Shown piece by piece: positions 1 through 5,331 of a stretch of DNA of 7,874 nt (position 1 is its first letter; every line of letters begins with the position of its first letter). Origin of the DNA: Opitutales bacterium (GTDB lineage Bacteria; Verrucomicrobiota; Verrucomicrobiae; Opitutales; CAG-312); assembly GCA_017623955.1 (NCBI GenBank), contig JAGAOA010000206.1:1-7874 (forward strand), given 5' to 3'. The position numbers and the translations under genes are program-made. The notes below the pieces were generated by a model, which saw only the letters and a program-made list of their open reading frames with translations, did no database searches and was not told the origin of the DNA.

Positions 1-117
1 ATTCTTCAGGACAGTGAAGGACGCGATGTCTGCCGGGAAGATGGTGGAGAGGGTCGCAAGGTCGGAAGAGATACCGTCAATGATCACGAGAGGGTCGTTG
101 CCACCGGTGATGGAGGT
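1..117 (-). CDS. Fragment of SusC/RagA-type TonB-dependent outer-membrane receptor (plug domain), probably foreign to the rest of the window
   Basis: Reading the minus strand from 117 down to 1 gives an uninterrupted 39-codon frame containing TSITGGNDPLVIIDGI and then STIFPADIASFTVLKN. This matches the plug domain of SusC/RagA TonB-linked receptors, where a GGNDPL-IIDG block is followed by an 'NPxDI-S-xVLK' segment and then an ASA-YG-RGA-GV block, here cut off by the window edge. Such receptors import glycans across the outer membrane of Bacteroidota with a SusD-like lipoprotein. The fragment has no start and no end. By eye its GC is well above that of the genes to its right, and it uses C/G-ending codons where they use A/T. 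It overlaps the final out-of-family codons of the adjacent GGGtGRT frame. Identification of the domain is firm; that it belongs to another genome is inference. Confidence 0.8.
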
Positions 118-890
118 GCAACTGAGAAGTATTTTTTGCCATGTTCGATAGCCCACTTCTTATATGTGCCTGCAACTGGGTGTTGGAAACGTGTTGGGTT
201 TGTTGAGTTACCTGTAATAGATACGTCAACACCTTCTTTTATCATAATTGCAACACCTTCTGATACGTCATCAGCGCCATAGCAACGAACTTTTGCTCTA
301 TCGCCATTTGAGAATGCTTTTTCTTTTACTACTTTGAGTTCGCCTGTGTAGTAATCGTATTCGGTTTCTACACTTGTGAAGCCATTGATACGAGAAATGA
401 TGTATGCAGCATCTTTACCCAATCCATTAAGGATAACTCTGAGCGGTTCCTTACGAACTTTATTTGCAGTTTGTGCAATACCAATTGCTCCTTCTGCAGC
501 TGCAAACGACTCGTGACCTGCGAGGAAGCAGAAACACTTTGTTTCTTCGCGCAAGAGCATTGCTCCGAGATTACCATGACCCAAACCAACATCGCGAGAA
601 TCTGCTACTGAACCCGGAATACAAAATGCTTGCAAGCCAATACCGATATTTTCAGCAGCTTCGGCAGCATTTTTGCTATCTTTTTTCAATGCGATTGCAG
701 CACCCAATGTGTATGCCCACACTGCATTTTCAAATGCGATTGGCTGGATATCCTTAACGATTTTTTCTACATCTATTCCTTTTGAGAGACAAAAATCTCT
801 AGCTTCTTCGATAGACTTTAATCCGTATTCGGCGCAGCACTTGTTAATCTTTTCGATTCTTCTTTCGTAACCTTCAAATAATGTAGCCAT
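84..890 (-). CDS. GGGtGRT-family protein, 3' end lost at a sequence junction
   Basis: This is a member of the conserved GGGtGRT family, usually about 330 residues, whose biochemical role is unknown and which is typically encoded beside a NifU-like Fe-S scaffold protein, as here. Residues 1 to about 258 fit the family: the start MATLFEGYERRI, the IPGSVADSRDVGLGHGNLGA block near 92-110, GHESFAAAEGAIGIAQTA near 125-142, and the NSTNPTRFQHPVAGTYKKW block near 228-246. After YFSVA (254-258) the family continues with the Gly-rich GGGTGRT motif and a further stretch. Here it instead reads PPSPVATTLS and stops. Those last ten codons come from a different sequence, a SusC fragment in another frame, so they are not native. 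No other frame restores the motif, so this is not a simple frameshift. The start is well chosen: AAGGAG lies 7 nt upstream. It is the second gene of an operon with the NifU-like gene, 11 bp away. Confidence 0.85.
   Translation of the reverse strand: MATLFEGYERRIEKINKCCAEYGLKSIEEARDFCLSKGIDVEKIVKDIQPIAFENAVWAYTLGAAIALKKDSKNAAEAAENIGIGLQAFCIPGSVADSRDVGLGHGNLGAMLLREETKCFCFLAGHESFAAAEGAIGIAQTANKVRKEPLRVILNGLGKDAAYIISRINGFTSVETEYDYYTGELKVVKEKAFSNGDRAKVRCYGADDVSEGVAIMIKEGVDVSITGNSTNPTRFQHPVAGTYKKWAIEHGKKYFSVAPPSPVATTLS
114..121. other. Breakpoint between two unrelated sequences
   Basis: To the right, the minus strand encodes a GGGtGRT protein up to residue A258 (117-119). To the left it encodes a SusC-type plug domain in a different frame, recognisable from the codon at 115-117 onward. 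The two reading frames therefore switch within a few bases, together with a visible rise in GC. No transposase, terminal inverted repeat or target duplication is seen. The exact base cannot be fixed because a few bases fit either side. A chimeric contig join is the simplest reading. Confidence 0.7.
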
Positions 891-897
891 AATAAAA

Positions 898-903
898 CTC
901 CTT
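898..903 (-). promoter_or_regulatory. Shine-Dalgarno of the GGGtGRT gene, overlapping the upstream stop codon
   Basis: The minus strand reads TAAGGAG followed by 7 nt and ATG. The TAA is the stop of the NifU-like gene, and its last two bases begin AAGGAG. This arrangement fixes the start of the GGGtGRT protein at 890 and suggests translational coupling of the two genes. It is one of only two clear Shine-Dalgarno sequences in the window. Confidence 0.8.
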
Positions 904-1609
904 ATTCTTTGCGTGGGTCGATAACTTTTACTGCATCTGCAAAACGTCCTTTTGTTGAAACATTCTTTTCAAATGCTTCTTTAGGATCTTTACCATTGCG
1001 GATTGCTTCGAGCATCTTGCCGAGATGAACTGTTTTGTATCCGATAACTTCGTTATTTTCATCGAGACCTTGCTCGAGTACATAACCTTCTGCCATTTCC
1101 AAATAACGTGGACCTTTTGCTTTTGTTGAGAACATTGTTCCAACTTGTGAACGCAAACCTTTACCCAAGTCTTCCAAGCCTGCTCCAATTGGCAAACCAC
1201 CTTCTGAAAATGCTGTTTGACTTCTTCCATAAACGATTTGCAAGAAAAGTTCACGCATCGCAACATTGATAGCATCGCAAACTAGGTCGCTATTCAATGC
1301 TTCTAGGATTGTTTTTCCTGTGAGAACTTCATAAGCCATTGCAGCTGAGTTCGTCATACCTGAGCAACCAAGTGTTTCTACCAATGCTTCTTCTATGACT
1401 CCATTTTTTACATTAAGCGTAAGCTTACATGCTCCTTGTTGTGGTGCACACCAGCCAACACCATGTGTCAAACCACTGATGTCTGTAATTTGTGTAGCCT
1501 TGACCCACTTTCCTTCTTCTGGAATTGGAGCAGGACCATGATTAGCGCCTTTTGCAACGCAGCACATTTGCTGTACTTCGTGCGAGCAATTTTGATTTGG
1601 ACAACTCAT
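902..1609 (-). CDS. NifU/IscU-like iron-sulfur cluster assembly scaffold protein
   Basis: This 235-residue protein belongs to the NifU/IscU-like family that accompanies GGGtGRT proteins. Family members are expected to build or hold an Fe-S cluster in the cytoplasm before transfer to client proteins; the specific client of this subgroup is not known. Visible landmarks are MCCVAKG near 15-21, GPAPIPEEGKWVKATQI near 25-41, GWCAPQQGACKL near 52-63, the scaffold-like GCSGMTNSAA near 81-90, and the LVCDAINVAMRELFLQIVYG segment near 109-128. Likely ligand cysteines are C54, C61, C82 and C111. C3, C8, C16 and C17 form an extra N-terminal cluster. The start is supported by AGGA five bases upstream. 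It is the first gene of the operon. No cysteine desulfurase or other isc/suf gene is in the window. Family assignment is strong; the pathway is uncertain. Confidence 0.88.
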   Translation of the reverse strand: MSCPNQNCSHEVQQMCCVAKGANHGPAPIPEEGKWVKATQITDISGLTHGVGWCAPQQGACKLTLNVKNGVIEEALVETLGCSGMTNSAAMAYEVLTGKTILEALNSDLVCDAINVAMRELFLQIVYGRSQTAFSEGGLPIGAGLEDLGKGLRSQVGTMFSTKAKGPRYLEMAEGYVLEQGLDENNEVIGYKTVHLGKMLEAIRNGKDPKEAFEKNVSTKGRFADAVKVIDPRKE

Positions 1610-1614
1610 AATTT

Positions 1615-1618
1615 TCCT
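1615..1618 (-). promoter_or_regulatory. Shine-Dalgarno of the NifU-like gene
   Basis: The minus strand reads ACAGGAAAATTATG, placing AGGA five bases before the start codon at 1609. It supports this start. The contrast with the genes at 1912-3699, 3835-5265, 5332-6576 and 6732-7529, which show no such sequence, is notable. Confidence 0.65.
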
Positions 1619-1622
1619 GTGA

Positions 1623-1650
1623 TTTATATTTAGTTAAAAAGATTGTTCAA
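1623..1650 (-). promoter_or_regulatory. Candidate sigma70-like promoter for the NifU-like/GGGtGRT operon
   Basis: On the minus strand TTGAAC (1650-1645) is followed by a 16-base spacer and TATAAA (1628-1623). Transcription would begin very close to the Shine-Dalgarno, giving a leader of only about 10-14 nt. The region is AT-rich, so chance matches are common and the assignment is weak. Confidence 0.3.
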
Positions 1651-1829
1651 TTCTCTAAAAATTACATTCTATTGCAAGTCTTTTTTACTTTTTAAATACT
1701 TCAAAAATCTCAATAGGTTTTAAATGAACTTGGATTGAATGTATAAAAATGTATGTGGGTCTGTTTTTTTGTAACACGGGTGTTGTCACCGATACTACGC
1801 AATGTACTTTTATCAAACTGATATACAAA

Positions 1830-1855
1830 AAAGGCGTTTCCACTGAAACGCCTTT
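1830..1855 (-). terminator. Rho-independent terminator of aspS
   Basis: A perfect 11-bp stem, AAAGGCGTTTC (1830-1840) with GAAACGCCTTT (1845-1855), closes a 4-base loop. On the minus strand the stem is followed by TTTGTATAT, giving a run of six T with the stem's own Ts. It lies about 57 bp beyond the aspS stop codon and no plus-strand gene reads toward it. It isolates aspS from the NifU-like operon. Confidence 0.8.
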
Positions 1856-1885
1856 AGAGTATTTAGAAAAATTTATTTTCGCAAC

Positions 1886-1913
1886 TGTGGTGCGTCCACA
1901 CGCACGTTTTTTT
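1886..1913 (+). terminator. Terminator-like hairpin on the strand opposite aspS
   Basis: The sequence can fold as GTGCGT-CCAC-ACGCAC (1890-1905) or as TGTGG-TGCGT-CCACA (1886-1900). On the plus strand it is followed by seven T at 1907-1913. This is the layout of a plus-strand terminator, but no plus-strand gene is visible upstream. On the minus strand it sits immediately after the aspS stop. It could block antisense transcription into aspS, end an unseen small RNA, or simply be part of the aspS 3' end. Confidence 0.35.
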
Positions 1914-3699
1914 AGTCTTCAATGATGTCGAGCTTTATGTGCAAGTCTTTGAGTTGCTTTTCTGTAACAGGTGATGGGGATTGTGCCATCAAGTCTTGTC
2001 CCTTTTGTGTTTTTGGGAAAGCTATGATATCGCGAATACTTGAACGACCTGTTAAGATTGTAACTAGGCGATCAAAACCGAGAGCTATACCGCCATGTGG
2101 TGGTGCTCCAAATTTGAACGCTTTAAGCATATAACCAAAGCGACTTTCAACAACATCAGCAGGAATTTTCAAAACGTCTTTGAAGACTTTTTCTTGAACT
2201 TCTGGTTGATGTATGCGAATAGAACCACCGCCAAGTTCTGTACCATTTAGAACGATATCGTAGTGTTGTCCTCTAACTTTGAGTGGGTCAGAGTCAAGAT
2301 ACTGCATATCTTCTTCAACAGGAGCTGTAAATGGATGGTGAGCAGAAACATATCGACCTTGTTCTTCGTCCCAAAGCATAAGTGGGAATTCTATTACCCA
2401 TAGGAAATTGAATTTATCGGCTGGGATTACAAGTTTGCCACGATTTTGCAAGAGCTTTCCACATTCCAAACGAATTCTACCCAATATTGCACAAGCTTGT
2501 TCCCATTGTGATGCTGCGAAGAATACGATATCGCCATCTTCGATATTGAGTTTTTGGCGGAGTGCATTTTGCTCTTCTTCAGACAAGAATTTGAGAATTG
2601 GGCTTTTCCATGCTCCGTTTTCTGCTTTAATAAATGCCAAGCCTTTGGCTCCAAGAGTTTTTGCAATGTCTTCAAGGTTTTTGAGTTCGCCTTGAGTGAT
2701 GTCGGCAAGACCTTTTGCATTGATAGCTTTGATTACGCCACCACTTTGAACGATGCTTGCAAATACTTTAAATTGGCTATCTTTGAAAACTTCTGTGAGA
2801 TCGTTTAGCTCGATATCGAAACGAGTATCTGGTTTATCAACACCATAACGATTCATTGCTTCTTCGTAGTGCATACGTTGGAATGGTGTTGGAATATCGA
2901 TATTGAGAACGTCTTTCCAAACTTTCTTTAGCATATTTTCGATGAGTGCGTACATATCTTCGCGTTCAACGAAACTCAATTCGATATCAACTTGTGTAAA
3001 TTCTGGTTGACGGTCGGCACGAAGGTCTTCATCGCGGAAGCACTTTGCCATTTGGAAGTAGCGTTCGATGCCCGATACCATCAACATCTGCTTATACTGT
3101 TGAGGCGACTGATTTAGTGCATAAAAACTTCCCGGATTGATTCGGCTAGGTACGAGGAATTCGCGAGCTCCTTCTGGTGTGCTTTTGAATAAAATTGGAG
3201 TTTCTACTTCAATGAAGTTTTCTGAATTGAGATAATCGCGAATTGCTTTGGCTGCAACATGGCGAGTTTTCAACAAATTGAGATTTCGTGGACGACGTAA
3301 ATCAAGATAACGATATTGCAAGCGTAAATCTTCATTTACTTTATCGGCACGTTCATCTTCAAGAGGAAAGGGAAGAACATCGCAAATGTTATGAACAATC
3401 ATATTTTCGGCTACAACTTCAATGTCGCCCGTTTTGAGATTTGAATTCTTTGTGCCTTCGTCTCTAGCGGCAACCTTGCCGAATACTTGGATGACGCTTT
3501 CATCCTTGAGCTTTTGTGCTGTTTCGTAAACGTCTTTAATTTCTGGATTGAAAACTACCTGAGTAATTCCTTCACGGTCTCTGAGGTCAACAAACAAAAT
3601 GCCCCCATGGTCGCGAACTGAGTTTACCCAACCGATAAGTGTTACGTTTTCGCCTACATTTGTGGCGGTTAATTCATTACAAGTATTTGTTCTTTTCAT
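1912..3699 (-). CDS. aspS: Aspartyl-tRNA synthetase, bacterial type, possibly non-discriminating
   Basis: This cytoplasmic class II synthetase charges tRNA with aspartate. At 595 residues it has the full bacterial length. The order is an N-terminal OB-fold anticodon-binding domain (about 1-105), the catalytic core starting near 130, a bacterial GAD insertion (about 275-415), and the core again to the end. Motif 1 includes FIEVETPIL (162-170), motif 2 is FRDEDLRADRQPEFTQVD (221-238), and motif 3 is GIALGFDRL (537-545). H31 in RDHGG and G82 in RDEGTKN resemble the residues seen in non-discriminating AspRS, which also makes Asp-tRNA(Asn) for later amidation by GatCAB; discriminating enzymes such as that of E. 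coli differ at these places. That is an inference from two positions. There is no Shine-Dalgarno before ATG, and no clear promoter or terminator is seen in the 135 bp separating it from the upstream glycosidase. It ends in a strong terminator. Confidence 0.96.
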   Translation of the reverse strand: MKRTNTCNELTATNVGENVTLIGWVNSVRDHGGILFVDLRDREGITQVVFNPEIKDVYETAQKLKDESVIQVFGKVAARDEGTKNSNLKTGDIEVVAENMIVHNICDVLPFPLEDERADKVNEDLRLQYRYLDLRRPRNLNLLKTRHVAAKAIRDYLNSENFIEVETPILFKSTPEGAREFLVPSRINPGSFYALNQSPQQYKQMLMVSGIERYFQMAKCFRDEDLRADRQPEFTQVDIELSFVEREDMYALIENMLKKVWKDVLNIDIPTPFQRMHYEEAMNRYGVDKPDTRFDIELNDLTEVFKDSQFKVFASIVQSGGVIKAINAKGLADITQGELKNLEDIAKTLGAKGLAFIKAENGAWKSPILKFLSEEEQNALRQKLNIEDGDIVFFAASQWEQACAILGRIRLECGKLLQNRGKLVIPADKFNFLWVIEFPLMLWDEEQGRYVSAHHPFTAPVEEDMQYLDSDPLKVRGQHYDIVLNGTELGGGSIRIHQPEVQEKVFKDVLKIPADVVESRFGYMLKAFKFGAPPHGGIALGFDRLVTILTGRSSIRDIIAFPKTQKGQDLMAQSPSPVTEKQLKDLHIKLDIIED

Positions 3700-3834
3700 T
3701 TCAGATTTTATAAATGTTTATCTTGAAGAGAGTCGTTTTTTTTTGCTTTTAGTCAAGCTTTTTATGCAGTTATGTAATTTAATATAAGTACAAAATATCC
3801 CTTTTTTGCTTTTAAGTATTCTTATATTGAAAAT

Positions 3835-5265
3835 TTATTTTATTTTTATCAAAAGTATAGTGTAGGGTGGCAATGTTGCGACTTTGTTTGCAGGTAACAT
3901 ATAATTCAATTCTGTATAGGTATAATCTTCGTTTATTACGACAACTGATGTAGCCTTACCTTCAAAATTGAATTTTATACGTTGTTGATTCGGTGAATAA
4001 TTTACTGCCATGATTGCTTTGTTGCCAGTGGTTTTATCTATGGCAGCAATAGAGTAAATTTCTTTATCTTTTCTATCTGTTGTTTTTACTGCAGTGCCGA
4101 GTTTATACAACTCGTTGAAGGCTTTAAATGCAAAGTAAGTTTTTGTGAGTGTCATATCGGGATAATTATATAATCCACAATAACCACGTGTAGGGGTTGC
4201 ATCGTAATACATTGCTTTATCGACAGAGCCTTGTTGCATAATACACATTGTAGCTGCACACATTGATGCTCCTATATGATTTTTACGAATTTTCCCAAAT
4301 CTTGCACCGAGAGTATAGTTCCATTCATTTTGTATGTTTTCAACATGTTTTAAACCTGCCTTATCTAGACTTTTTCTAACATATTCTGCGTGGATACCAA
4401 GCTCTTTGGGGTTATCGGTGTACAAATGCCATGAGAAGAAGTCGAGTGGGGCTGGGTCATTTTTGTCTGAGGCTAATTGTATGAACTCATTAAACCAATC
4501 TAATATATTTAGTCCTTTTGTTGGACAGTTATTGAGTGGACGAGTTATTTCAAAAAATCCACAACTTGCAAAACCTCCAATTTTGATATTTGGAAATTCT
4601 TTTTTTAGATATTTTGAAGCAACTTTGTACATCTCAAAAAACTCTTTGCGCGTACCTTTCCACATCATATGATTTTCCGGTTCATTCCAAATTTCCCAAT
4701 ACTGAATATCGTACTTGAAGCCATTTGCCCAGCCTTGGGTATAGTGGCGAATTATTCCTGCACATATTTTTGCCCACTGGAGATTATCTTTAGGTGGATA
4801 AATATTATACGCTTTTATTTTATGGAAGTTTTCAATGGTAACTCCTAAACGATAGAAAATCTTTGCTCCACTTTTTACAACACTTTTGAGATATTCATCG
4901 GTAAAGGCAAAATCGTAGCTTGCGGGATCATCGGGATTAGCATCAAAATTGCGGAAGATATTGGGAATATCGATATACACATTACCTCCAAATCTACCGA
5001 AAGTATCATGCGTTCTTACAAATGGAATTCCAGCTTCTCTAAATTCTGGAATATCTTTATTATGCACAACAGGCGAATTATTTACTCCGTGCAATTCTTT
5101 TATTTTTCCTACTGTTTTATTCCAATCGACATCTATCGACATCGTTTTCGACAGATTTGGATTTCCCAACCCCATCGCCATGGCATAGTTATCTATTTTT
5201 TTATTTTCTTGTGCAAAAATTATGCTCGCAATGCAAATTAAAAATACTGATAAAAAACTCTTCAT
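3835..5265 (-). CDS. Secreted glycoside hydrolase, GH39-like (beta-xylosidase type fold)
   Basis: This 476-residue protein starts with a signal peptide: MK, a hydrophobic core, and likely cleavage after A18 or nearby in IIFAQE. A TIM-barrel glycosidase domain of clan GH-A follows. The strand-4 motif WEIWNEP (190-196) gives E195 as acid/base, and NEWNY gives E314 as probable nucleophile. SWHLY near 279-283 and the early HGVNN and RTHDTFGRF blocks (59-63, 84-92) resemble GH39. The last 80 or so residues look like the beta-sandwich that follows GH39 barrels. The substrate may be a xylan-like or other plant or mucin glycan; this cannot be read from the sequence. It is exported to the periplasm or outside. 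No transporter or SusCD pair is adjacent, so it is a lone hydrolase. It has no Shine-Dalgarno. Clan assignment is firm, family GH39 fairly likely. Confidence 0.85.
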   Translation of the reverse strand: MKSFLSVFLICIASIIFAQENKKIDNYAMAMGLGNPNLSKTMSIDVDWNKTVGKIKELHGVNNSPVVHNKDIPEFREAGIPFVRTHDTFGRFGGNVYIDIPNIFRNFDANPDDPASYDFAFTDEYLKSVVKSGAKIFYRLGVTIENFHKIKAYNIYPPKDNLQWAKICAGIIRHYTQGWANGFKYDIQYWEIWNEPENHMMWKGTRKEFFEMYKVASKYLKKEFPNIKIGGFASCGFFEITRPLNNCPTKGLNILDWFNEFIQLASDKNDPAPLDFFSWHLYTDNPKELGIHAEYVRKSLDKAGLKHVENIQNEWNYTLGARFGKIRKNHIGASMCAATMCIMQQGSVDKAMYYDATPTRGYCGLYNYPDMTLTKTYFAFKAFNELYKLGTAVKTTDRKDKEIYSIAAIDKTTGNKAIMAVNYSPNQQRIKFNFEGKATSVVVINEDYTYTELNYMLPANKVATLPPYTILLIKIK

Positions 5266-5274
5266 AATAAATAC

Positions 5275-5303
5275 AAAATAAAAAGCGATGTTGACAATGT
5301 CAA
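5275..5303 (-). promoter_or_regulatory. Candidate promoter of the glycosidase gene, built into the upstream terminator
   Basis: On the minus strand a perfect TTGACA (5303-5298) lies inside the terminator hairpin of the preceding gene, followed by a 17-base spacer and TATTTT (5280-5275). Start of transcription would fall within a few bases of the glycosidase ATG at 5265, so the mRNA would be almost leaderless. The -35 is consensus and the -10 matches at four of six positions. A chance match inside the palindrome is possible. Confidence 0.35.
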
Positions 5304-5312
5304 CATCGCTTT
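5282..5312 (-). terminator. Rho-independent terminator of the phosphofructokinase gene
   Basis: A perfect 14-bp stem, AAAGCGATGTTGAC (5282-5295) with GTCAACATCGCTTT (5299-5312), closes a 3-base loop. On the minus strand it runs into TTATTTTGTATTTATT. It lies 19 bp after the phosphofructokinase stop and ends only 16 nt before the glycosidase start codon, so the two genes share almost no spare intergenic DNA. Confidence 0.88.
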
Positions 5313-5331
5313 AGGTTTTGTTTAAATTACA

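Larger units (their letters stand above)
1610..1911. other. 302-bp intergenic region between aspS and the NifU-like operon
   Basis: Most of this stretch is AT-rich and shows no credible gene. It holds the candidate promoter and Shine-Dalgarno of the NifU-like gene at its left side, the aspS terminator hairpin at 1830-1855, and a second GC-rich hairpin at 1886-1905 followed on the plus strand by seven T. The block 1771-1800, around GTAACACGGGTGTTGTCACC, contains a short imperfect inverted repeat of unknown meaning. No tRNA or recognisable riboswitch fold is seen. Confidence 0.6.

Noticed and set aside
84..116. The last ten residues of the GGGtGRT frame as a genuine variant C-terminus
   Set aside because: They are out-of-frame translation of a recognisable SusC plug domain. 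The family continues with a Gly-rich motif absent here.
84..120. A simple frameshift in the GGGtGRT gene
   Set aside because: None of the three minus-strand frames left of 117 restores the expected GGGTGRT motif or anything like the family's C-terminus.
464..757. Plus-strand open frame inside the GGGtGRT gene
   Set aside because: It is low-complexity, Gln/Leu-rich antisense of a well-conserved gene, with no start signal or family resemblance.
2427..2720. Minus-strand open frame overlapping aspS in another frame
   Set aside because: aspS is intact throughout with all class II motifs. The overlapping frame is Lys/Ser-rich shadow sequence.
3700..3834. A promoter for aspS based on TTGACT (minus strand, 3756-3751)
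   Set aside because: No acceptable -10 lies at 15-19 bases from it. The region is AT-rich and gives only weak alternatives.
4334..4672. Plus-strand open frame inside the glycosidase gene
   Set aside because: It lies fully antisense to a gene with clear catalytic motifs and has no recognisable domain or ribosome site.
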